Assembly: GCA_963082975.1 (NCBI GenBank)
Contig: OY720344.1
Span: forward strand, 83,626,053-83,690,052
Length of the DNA: 64,000 nucleotides
Direction of reading: 5' to 3'
DNA from: Labia minor
Lineage: Eukaryota > Arthropoda > Insecta > Dermaptera > Spongiphoridae
A program made the position numbers and the translations under genes. A model generated the notes under the pieces. The model was given only the letters and a program-made list of their open reading frames with translations, was not told the DNA's origin and made no database searches. How positions within the stretch are numbered: position 1 is the stretch's first letter; each line of letters opens with the position of its first letter. Shown in pieces: positions 52,218 to 61,315 of the stretch.

Positions 52218-55200
52218 AAGGTGAATGAATATACATAAAATAATATTTAGAATAATTATTTAAAATAAATAGAAAAATGTTTAAATTAATTTGTTATCGG
52301 CATATATAATATATAAATAAAATACATAAATTGATTAATTATATATATTTATATTTTTAATTTTAGTTTAATACAATATAGTCATATATAAATTTAAATA
52401 AAATTTTGCAATATAATTTTGTAATAGAATAATATGTATATAATTGGCAAATTTAATATAAATATCTAAATATTGATTTTTGGATTGGTAAAGGTCATTT
52501 AGATTAGTTCAATGATTAACTATGTAAAATGATAAACAGTGTTATCATTAATATATTTCAATGTTGCCATTAGAAACAAGGTCATGTGAACAAAATTTAT
52601 CAATTTATATTTAAAAAAAAACAAAAAAAAAACAAAAATAAATAAATAAATAAGCAAATAAGAATATCACAGTATGAAGTAATGGGTTGATGGATAAATT
52701 ATGACGTTTTTATATGGTGCTCATAAAAAATAATTTTTCTTGGAATCTCCGAATAACATCTGTTTCCAGACTATTTTGTCTTATAAATATGCTTTTAGTT
52801 CAGTGATTTTTTGAAATGTCCATTGACAAAGTGCATTTACGACACTGTTAGCTTTATGAATTTCGCGCGCGCGCGCGCGCGCGCGCGCGTAAAGGGAATA
52901 ATGCAAACAATGCCACAAAAACATTTGCGCCGTATACGGAGAAGGTGTTGTTAAAGTTCGACAAGCTCGGAGATGGTTTACAACAATCCGATAGCGAGAT
53001 TTTTCTTTGACCGATAAACCAAGAACAGGACGCCCTTTGAAGATTGATGACGATGTTTTAAAGGCATTAATTGAAACTGATCCACATTTAACCACTAGGG
53101 AGATAGCGTTCAAGATGGACATTAACCAATCAACTGTGGTAGATCATCTGCATCGCCTAGGAATGGTTCTCGGTACGACGTTTGGACCCCTCACCAATTG
53201 TCGGCTTCAAATTTAATGACCCGTATCGAAGCATGTGTTTCTTTAAGCGCTCGGCAAAAACATGAACCTTTTTTGCACAGATTGGTAACAGGAGATGAAA
53301 AGTGGATCGTGTACGTAATGTGTCGAGAAAACGACATTGGAGGATGCGTGGAGAAACCCCATTATCATCTGCGAAAACAAAAAGTGATGCTCTGCATATG
53401 GTGGGATTGCAAAGGAATTGTTTATTATGAACTTTTGGAACGGAACGGAAGAGGGATAATTTTTCAGCACGTCAACGCACGCCCACACACCGCAATGTCG
53501 ACACAGCACAAATTGAGGGACTTAAATTGGGAGGTTTTGAAGCATCCTCCTTATTCTCCGGATCTTGCTCCTTCAGATTTTCATCTTTCAGATCGTTACA
53601 AAATTAGTTAAACAAAAAAATAATTCAGTTCAATCGAACAAGTGAAAAACGTCCTTGATTCGTATTTTTCTTCTAAACCAGAGGATTTTTATTTTAGAGT
53701 CATTAATATGTTAGTAGAGAGATGGGAGAAAGTTATTTTAAATGGTGCAAACTATATAATTGAATGAATAAATGAAAAAATTAAACAAAAGATTTTTTAT
53801 TTCATACCAAAAAAACGTCATAATTTATCCATCAACCAAATAATTTAGAGAAATAAAAATTTGAAACTATTAAATCATTTTTTTCTATTTTATTTAGGAA
53901 TATATGCATTAAGATAAGATAAATTTTGATGAAAATCTTTTTTTCAGAAAAATTATTACTCAATTGTCACTTCAATTATATTCTACAAAAGACAAGTAAC
54001 ATATTACTCAAAAATCAGTTAAGAAATTTTTCATTTTCCTGAGCTCATTTTTAAATGTATTAAATTCATATAATAAATTGAAATAAATAAAATTAAAAAA
54101 ATTGTTTAAGCCAAATCTAAATTTCACTTAATAATTTTCCATTAATATTATTCTACGTTTTTTGAATTATGACACGAAGGTAAATGTTGAGGGTTCGGGT
54201 CGGTTCGTATAGTCTCGCTATGATTCGTATATGCTGAGAGGAATGCAAGTTGGCTTGGGTGGCTAGGCTGGGTGACATATTGTTTTTGACATGCTTGAGG
54301 TTGGCCCGTTGGCCGGCAAGACAACAGATGAAAGACAACACGTTTCTCTACACAATATTGTATTAATATTCTTCATTCTTCATTATTTACATTTCAACAT
54401 GTATATCAGGATTGTATAATCGTAATGTATTATAATATGTGTTTAATCCAAATCGAAAGGTATTTATTTAATATAGATATACGAATGATTCGCTCAACGC
54501 TGGCTCAACTTACTGTGACGCCATTACGAACGATCATTCAATGAATTTATATCAGGCCTATTGGCTATTATCATATATCAAACCTCTTGATCATTACTAT
54601 ACACAATTAACATTTATAACAAACACACTCCTTTTCGTATGCATATAGCTTTCATCAACTGAATAATCTTCAGGGAGTTTTTTCCTTAGTTATACTAAGG
54701 TTTTCTCCCTTCTTGGGGCTAATAAATTCTTCAATATACACCCCAAATTGAGTATAATTATTTAATAATACCTATTCATATTTAATCCTTCTCCAAACAT
54801 TTATTTTACAGTAAACTAAAAAAGGGTTTAAAACTGAAGCACGAGAATTAGGCTTAAGGACTAGTTTTCGACGATACAAATGGTGCCTCCTGTGAGGTTT
54901 GAATTGATAATATCTACATACAGCGAGATTAAAAATTGAAGAACATTTCAAAATCAGTGCCTGATCTCCATCAACATTGTGAAACGCAATCAAACTAAGA
55001 TAAGTTACAAATTTAACTTATTAACAACGCTGTATCCTTTAATTCTATTCTTTAATTATTATTATTAAAATTTAATTTTCAATCAATTATCAATTTTAAA
55101 ATTTTCAATTCCAACAATTAAATCTTATAAGGATTAACAACGCTATAGTCTTTAATTCCATTATTTAATTATTATTATCATTATAAAATTATCAATTTTA

Positions 55201-58200
55201 AATTTTCAATTCGAACAATTAATTCTTATAAAGATTAATAACGATATATTCTTTAATTCCATTATTTAATTATTACCAAAATTATCAATTTTCAATTTTC
55301 AATTCGAACAATTAATTCTTATAAAGATTAATAACGCTATATTCTTTAATTCCATCATTTACTTATTATTATCAAAATTATAAATTTAAAATTTGTCACT
55401 TCCATCAACTAATTCTTATAAAGATTAACGACATTAAATATATCAATACATTATTAATTGGTATTTTTGTTATTATAATTAATTAATATTTCTGCTATTG
55501 ATATTTAATTATTGTTTTTTAAATACTCTTTTCTAATAATAATATTACTATAGTTATTAAAACATTTCAAAATTATACAAGAAATACTATAGTAACTATA
55601 GTTATTAAAACATTTCAGAATTATACAAGAAATAGCAATTTTGCAATTTGCAAAGTTAACAAAACCTTCTTTATAGAACTCTTACAAGGGTACAATATGT
55701 AAATATATATATATTGTATCAATTTTATTCATACATAAACAGTAGCCTTTTTATAGAGCTATGACCAGGATACAATATTTAAACATGTGTATTGTATCAA
55801 TTCATTCATATAATTATTAAAACATACGCCTGCTCGCCTGCTTGCGACTTTCATGCCCGTGGCTGAAGTATGTCTGGCCCACGGTCATCATACATTCGAT
55901 CCGTGATCGTTGTTATAAAACAAACATTCGCCTGCTCGCCTACTTGCGACTTTCATGCCCATGGCTGAAGTATGTCTGACCCATGGTCATCATACATTCG
56001 ATCTCTCAAACGTTGTTATGAACAATCTGTTTCCACGAAACATACACATCGAACAATTTATTCAATAAACCCATTTGGCTAAAGTATATTTAGCCTCATA
56101 GTCTCCATACATATCATACTAATTAATTTTATAATTAGTGAACTTTTCATGAGACACTTTTTACAATACATATCCCTAATTCATTCATATAATTAGTATC
56201 TTCCTTTTTCCGATATTTAACCATATACATTACACAAATTCATTCATTGAACCTACTTGACTATTCATTCATTAGGCCCACTTGGCTATAATACACCCAT
56301 TCTCCTGGCTATCATATACTCTTTAAGTGTCCATCTTTCAACTCTCTCTCTCGATTGATCAACGCATATATGAGGTTTATAAAATCCTCAAAACACTACC
56401 CATCATTTAACAGTATTTCATAATGATACGTCTAAATGATTGGTCACACACAATCTCACGACTTATCTTAAACATCCCAGATTCCAATTAATGATGAATG
56501 CCATTATAATGATGCAGGATTCATCAGGTAATTTCATACCAGCTCAATGAGTGCACGATACCTGTGCGACTGCTAATTTCATTATTGAATCATTAACACA
56601 TAAATTTTAAATTCCCAAACAAACACGTTCTCTAAGGGAATTTTGTGGATTGGACCGCGTATTGGTGCTTGTTGTTGTGGGTTTGTTCGGGGGATGCGGG
56701 CGTGTGCGCGGCGTTTCGGTTGCTACTTCCGCGGACGTTTGGTGGCGATCAAGGGGGTGACGGTCGGGGCGTTGTGTGTGTGTTTGTGCTCTTTGGATGG
56801 ATTCGCGGTGGCGGGTGTCGGTGTGTGGTTTGGTTTGCGGGGTTCCATTGTAAATAAAAACAACCACCAAAGCTTTAATAAGTAAACATGTTCTATTCCT
56901 ATAGGAGTAGTTAATGAAATGCAAACTTTCTCAAAAAATCTAATACAAAAAAAGTGCAAATCCATGAATAATAAATTCTAAAGATCATTATCCTTCTTGA
57001 CAGTTAATCAAATTGCTGATCTGAGTACCAGTCAAGTTTTTCCATGTGACATGTTAACGTTTCCACGAAACATTAAATTAACTGATCCACAATTCCATTT
57101 ACCACGTTCAATAGATATTCTTATTGGCTCAGGAACTAGTTTCTCTCTTGTATCCATTGGACAGATCAATCTTTCAACACATGATTTTTATTGAATTTTG
57201 CAAAAAACACAACTTGTGTTCTGTCAACTGACTGATCTGTCAAATCAATTAACTCAATTTATGGAAATTGAAAACACAAATCAAAGGAGCTCTAGATCTT
57301 TTGATGATTTCATATGTGAAACTTATTATCAAATTCACACTACTCGCAATCCATATGGTCAATATATTGTTAAATTGTCATTCCATATAAATAATGTTGA
57401 ATTTGGAAATTCTAGAAATCAAGCTTATCGACAATTTTTATCTTTACAGAGGAGATTGAATGCTAACTCACAATTAAAAACTGAATATTGCAAGGTAATG
57501 CAAGAAAATATTGATATGGGCCATATGATATATGTCCCCGATGTCCCAGAGCCAGGATATTACATGCCTCATCATCTAGTAATCAAAACCTCCAGCACTA
57601 CTACTAAGGTGCGGGTCGTGTTCGATTGCTTCTGCCAAATCAGAGAAAGGTATCTCATTGAATGAGGTTCTATTGATTGGTCCTACTATCCAAGATGGTC
57701 CATTCACTATGCTGCTACGTTTTCGATCTCACATCTATGTTATGACTTCAGACATCGCTCAGGTGTATTGACAAACCATCGTAAGTTTCAAAGGATTCTA
57801 TATTATCATAATAATGTTATCAATACCTTTGACCTTCAGAGAATTATCTTTGGAGTCTCTGCTCCATATTTCCTTGCTATTTGGACTATTAATCAGCTTG
57901 CTGATAACGAAGCTCATAACTCTCCTAGAACTTTCGAAATTCTAAAAAAGGGATCTTTATGTAGACGATATGGAACCAATTCTCTGGCTGAAATTCTTCG
58001 ACTGTATGTTGATATTAATCAATTGACAAACAAGGTGTTTTAATAGTTGGATGGCGTTTAAAACATGCCGCACTCTCATTCACGAAAAGAAAAAAACATC
58101 TAACTCTCTTACCTTTTCATCATCACGTGACCGATTTGATTATCCGTGATATTCAAAAATACACATTTCATGCCGGAATCCAAACTACTCTATCCAATCT

Positions 58201-60213
58201 TCGCCAGACTTTGGACTCTGGATGGTGGGGTCAAGTTCGACGAATCATTCGATGATGCATTGATTTGTCTTCGATATCGACCAGTGTTATTGCATGGAAA
58301 GATGGCAGATCTGCCTTGTGCTCGGGTCACCGAGTCAGCTGCTTTTCCTCATTTGGCTGTCGATTACTTCGGTCTCCTGTACATCAAGGAATGAAAATTC
58401 TGTAATCGAACAGAGAGTTTTTTATATGGATGTCTCTTCATCTGCATGACCACAAAGGCCATACATCTCGAAATAGTGAGTGATCTAACAACTAACGGTT
58501 TTTTCGGTGTTTTTAGACGCTTCATTGGTCGACGAGGTGTCCCATCTCACGTATATCCTGACAATGGTACAAATTTCATAGGTGCAAACAATCAATTACG
58601 TGAGCTTTATATATTGTTCTCATCTAAATCCCATCAAGGCATTGTCAACGATTTTGCCTTGCAAAAATTATTACTTGGCGATTTAATCCGCCGCTATCTC
58701 TACATTTTAGTGGCATCTGGGAAGCTGAAATGAAATCCTTTAAACATCATTTCAAAACGAGTGGTGAAAGATCAATTATTAACTTTTGAAAAACTTAACT
58801 AACTTGCTAGACATATAGAATCTATATTTAATACACACCTCTTGTCTTCATTATCTAACGATCCTAATGATCTTATTGTATTAACTCTTGCTCACATTCT
58901 AATCTCTCACAATACTTCCCGAAAATAATATCTCTGATGTTCCAGATTATCGTCTCAACATATGGCAATTCATTACTAAGGCCACACAGTAACTCTGGAA
59001 ACGATGGTATTTAGAATATCTACACGAACTTCAAACTCGTCACAGATGGCAATGATCTCAAGGTAAACTCGAGATCAACCAGATCATCGTCGACGTCCTT
59101 CCTGCAGATGATGGAATATCTCGATTCGCAAGGGATTTTCAAACGAAAACATCACTTTACTATGTTTTTTAACAATTAATTAATCAATACTTGTTGTTAA
59201 CATTCTAAACCATTGTCCATTCTATTGTAATTACTATATATATCTTGCTCATTGATTCGCAACGGGGGGAGTGTGTTTAAGCCAAATCTAAATTTCACTT
59301 AATAATTTTCCATTAATATTATTCTACGTTTTTTGAATTATGACACGAAGGTAAATGTTGAGGGTTCGGGTCGGTTCGTATAGTCTCGCTATGATTCGTA
59401 TATGCTGAGAGGAATGCAAGTTGGCTTGGGTGGCTAGGCTGGGTGACATATTGTTTTTGACATGCTTGAGGTTGGCCCGTTGGCCGGCAAGACAACAGAT
59501 GAAAGACAACACGTTTCTCTACACAATATTGTATTAATATTCTTCATTCTTCATTATTTACATTTCAACATGTATATCAGGATTGTATAATCGTAATGTA
59601 TTATAATATGTGTTTAATCCAAATCGAAAGGTATTTATTTAATATAGATATACGAATGATTCGCTCAACGCTGGCTCAACTTACTGTGACGCCATTACGA
59701 ACGATCATTCAATGAATTTATATCAGGCCTATTGGCTATTATCATATATCAAACCTCTTGATCATTACTATACACAATTAACATTTATAACAAACACACT
59801 CCTTTTCGTATGCATATAGCTTTCATCAACTGAATAATCTTCAGGGAGTTTTTTCCTTAGTTATACTAAGGTTTTCTCCCTTCTTGGGGCTAATAAATTC
59901 TTCAATATACACCCCAAATTGAGTATAATTATTTAATAATACCTATTCATATTTAATCCTTCTCCAAACATTTATTTTACAGTAAACTAAAAAAGGGTTT
60001 AAAACTGAAGCACGAGAATTAGGCTTAAGGACTAGTTTTCGACGATACAAAAATATATATAATAAAATGATATTTATTTTTAGATAATATTATTGTATTA
60101 TCACATAATATGGGAGATTTTCGTCAAATTTTTTTTTTTCAGAAATAGACTTATTTCGCTAATAAATTTAGTATTTTATGTTCATAAAAAATATTTAAAG
60201 AAATTGAACAACC

Positions 60214-60247
<34 letters not shown>

Positions 60248-61315
60248 AAGACAGTATATCCTTACTTGTAGTTACTAAGTAATACTAAATAAATGTACTA
60301 GGATTTGATCTATGCTGATAATTGTTAACACCTGAAGGTGAAAATTACTACCAATGGCGAATTTAGTGGACTGGGAGTCTGTGACCCCAATCGCTCTCTG
60401 CCGGAAATCCTATTGATCCAGCGCCCTACAGGCCTACAGCCCCTCCTCAATTACCTCGAAAAGGCCAAAACATCAACCCCCGCATGTTCCCGAGAATATA
60501 TTCATAGAAATTAAATAGAAATAATAAATATAATTAAAATGATAACAGAAATAATAATAAAAATCATTTAATTTAAATTTAATAAAAAAAAAGTTTAAAT
60601 ATTTTTAAAAACTTTCTCTAAAAAAATTCCAGTTTATATATTTAATTAAATTAGCATTAGAAGAGTAGATAAATTAAGAATTCATCTTCTAATACAGAGG
60701 TTGCCAATCTTTTCTGATTTGTGGCTCCCTAAATAATCGGTTTTTTCCGAGCCTCCCTTAATATATCAAATTTTTATATAAATTTTTTACTTTCTTGAAA
60801 AATTGGAAAACTTAAAAAAAAATTAAAAAAATTAAAAAACTTACAAGATTGTTGACGCAAAATTTAAAGTATTAGAAAATTTAATGGAATATTTCGCCGC
60901 GTCCTAATGAAGGCATCGAGGCTCCCCGGGGAGTCACGGCTCACACTTTGGAAATCACTGTTCTAATACATACATACACATAACTATTTGTTCTATATAT
61001 TTTTAAAATTCTCTATCCTAAATAGATTCACATTTTTGAATATATTAATTTGACTATACATTGATTTGGATATGATTGATAGTACATACCTTGTTACAAT
61101 GTCTGCCAATGCCCATGAGGAAGTTATCGGGTTTGATATCTCTATGGATGAAACTTTTACAGTGAACAAATTCAATTCGCCCAATCATTTGATCGGCAAG
61201 CATGAGAACTGTCTTAATGGTGAAACGTCGCGAGCAGAAATTAAAGAGGTCTTCTAACGAAGGTCCAAGAAGATCCATCACAAGGACATTGTACTCTTTT
61301 TCTTGGCCATACCAT
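47764..61315 (-). CDS. CkIalpha: Casein kinase I alpha (CK1 alpha), exons 2-6 or equivalent, 5' end outside window
   Basis: A Ser/Thr kinase of the CK1 family that primes beta-catenin/Armadillo for destruction, phosphorylates Hedgehog-pathway Ci and Smo and clock proteins, and acts in cytoplasm and nucleus. Five exons on the minus strand join in phase: 61315-61090, 50202-50063, 49029-48951, 48865-48791, 48273-47764, all with AG/GT borders. They encode about 342 residues from [10 protein letters not shown] to the stop: [73 protein letters not shown]. The isoform is alpha because of WYGQEKxYNVLV and FNFCSRRF. The N-lobe (about 80 residues, with the ATP loop) is not between 61316 and 64000, so it lies to the right. 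The second intron shown (50203-61089) is 10.9 kb, swollen by transposons. Confidence 0.96.
48791..48865 (-). CDS. CkIalpha: CK1 alpha exon: KKQKYEKI segment
   Basis: 75 bp, phase 0 on both sides: [25 protein letters not shown]. Acceptor TTTACAG, donor GTATAA. It holds the basic TKKQKYEKI stretch that serves as the CK1 nuclear-localisation/substrate-binding region. Confidence 0.94.
48951..49029 (-). CDS. CkIalpha: CK1 alpha exon: SRRDD segment
   Basis: Acceptor TTTCAG (ends 49030), phase 2. 79 bp encoding (S)[26 protein letters not shown], donor GTCGAT. RRDDxE is the CK1 counterpart of the APE region, and [11 protein letters not shown] is the insect form (NRTS in vertebrates). Confidence 0.94.
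50063..50202 (-). CDS. CkIalpha: CK1 alpha exon: DFG and activation segment
   Basis: Acceptor TTTAG at 50203, phase 0. It encodes [20 protein letters not shown], then [20 protein letters not shown] and IEQ, ending in AG of a split Ser codon before the donor GTATAA. Contains the DFG Asp and the [11 protein letters not shown] substrate-recognition segment special to CK1. Compared with vertebrates, the activation loop has [11 protein letters not shown] instead of YRDNRTRQHIP. Confidence 0.95.
50203..52679 (-). other. CK1 alpha large intron, 3' part
   Basis: AT-rich. Short GC-richer patches at 51110-51180 (CCTCCATAGGAGGCC palindrome) and 51465-51600 (CCTGTGCATCGTGTCCTTGT). 51898-51935 (TCCTATTGGTGTAGTGGTTG) looks like a tRNA A-box arm, and a similar TCCTGTTGGTGTAA follows at 52066, possibly a retroposon relic. 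A (TA)n tract at 52180-52215. Confidence 0.45.
52682..53840 (+). mobile_element. Mariner transposon (SETMAR-like), inactive
   Basis: 1159 bp flanked by TA on both sides (52680-52681 and 53841-53842). Inverted ends share GGTTGATGGATAAATTATGA (52685 onward) and its mirror at 53818-53837, continuing ACGTTTTT. It lies in the large CK1 alpha intron, in the sense opposite to the gene. Near the left side a run of alternating C and G (52863-52892) has expanded inside the element. Confidence 0.9.
52920..53765 (+). pseudogene. Mariner transposase, DD34D, with second Asp mutated
   Basis: Helix-turn-helix part [20 protein letters not shown] and [20 protein letters not shown] (to about 53160), a frame change near 53190, then [13 protein letters not shown] with the first Asp (codon 53294), HVNARPHTA where the second Asp should be but codon 53471 is GTC (Val), and [13 protein letters not shown] with the third Asp (codon 53576), 34 residues after the second. 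A stop (TAG) follows soon after, then [20 protein letters not shown] in another frame. Damaged both in frame and in the catalytic triad. Confidence 0.9.
54103..54878 (+). repeat. Left LTR of the intronic BEL/Pao element
   Basis: 776 bp, TG...CA bounded. Identical by eye to 59274-60049. Short open stretches inside it occur identically in both LTRs and are not genes. Confidence 0.92.
55010..55440. repeat. Tandem array of about 110-120 bp units in the BEL/Pao leader
   Basis: AACGCTATA/TTCTTTAATTCCATTATTTA and TTCAATTCGAACAATTAATT-like phrases recur about four times (near 55025, 55140, 55235, 55330). AT-rich, non-coding, in the leader between left LTR and coding remains. Confidence 0.7.
55825..56015. 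repeat. Two-unit tandem repeat in the BEL/Pao interior
   Basis: CGCCTGCTCGCCTGCTTGCG...GAAGTATGTCTGGCCCACGG occurs at about 55827 and again at 55930 with few changes; period about 103 bp. Non-coding. Confidence 0.75.
56640..56860. other. GC-rich, G/T-skewed island inside the BEL/Pao element
   Basis: A 220-bp block (GGGGGATGCGGGCGTGTGCG, GGTGGCGGGTGTCGGTGTGT) far richer in G and C than anything around it, with strong strand skew. Open in several frames on both strands, which is expected of GC-rich, stop-poor DNA and is not evidence for a protein. Confidence 0.6.
59274..60049 (+). repeat. Right LTR of the intronic BEL/Pao element
   Basis: See the left LTR; starts TGTTTAAGCC right after the purine tract and ends GATACA before the duplicated AAAAT. 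Confidence 0.92.
60340..60490. other. GC-richer intronic patch, unassigned
   Basis: CGCTCTCTGCCGGAAATCC, CAGCGCCCTACAGGCCTACA and CCCGCATGTTCCCGAG stand out from the AT-rich intron. No frame of note; probably an old repeat. Confidence 0.4.
60694..60960. mobile_element. hAT MITE with perfect 8-bp target duplication
   Basis: 267 bp. Ends CAGAGGTTGCCAA and, mirrored, CAGTGATTTCCAA, the CAGNGNTT.CCAA pattern of many hAT families. Target duplication TTCTAATA at 60686-60693 and 60961-60968. A GGCTCCC / GGGGAGTC pair lies subterminally. Non-coding and within the CK1 alpha intron. Confidence 0.85.
61090..61315 (-). CDS. CkIalpha: CK1 alpha exon: hinge, alpha-D to catalytic loop
   Basis: Acceptor TTTAG at 61316; the exon begins with the last base of an Arg codon (phase 2). 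It encodes [40 protein letters not shown], then [14 protein letters not shown] with the catalytic Asp and the Lys two residues later, ending IGRHCNK at the donor GTATGT (61089-61084). An ATP-site gatekeeper region (VLVMDLLG) is present. Confidence 0.95.

Larger units (their letters stand above)
54103..60049 (+). mobile_element. BEL/Pao LTR retrotransposon, broken interior, matching LTRs
   Basis: A fossil element of about 5.9 kb in the CK1 alpha intron. LTRs 54103-54878 and 59274-60049 have the same length (776 bp) and I saw no differences between them. Both begin TGTTTAAGCC and end GATACA. The flanking 5-bp duplication is AAAAT (54098-54102 and 60050-60054). A primer-binding-like TGGTGCCTCC follows the left LTR and a purine tract (GGGGGGAGTG) precedes the right one. 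Parts seen between about 57000 and 58730: protease-like, reverse-transcriptase-like and integrase-like segments of BEL/Pao style. The coding part is broken in many places (on the order of ten breaks), while the LTR identity says the insertion itself is recent. Confidence 0.92.

Noticed and set aside
56607-56965. Overlapping open frames on both strands in the GC-rich island
   Set aside because: Several frames are open at once because GC-rich, skewed DNA lacks stops. Composition is repetitive (Gly/Val/Cys or Thr/Pro/His) and no domain is visible.
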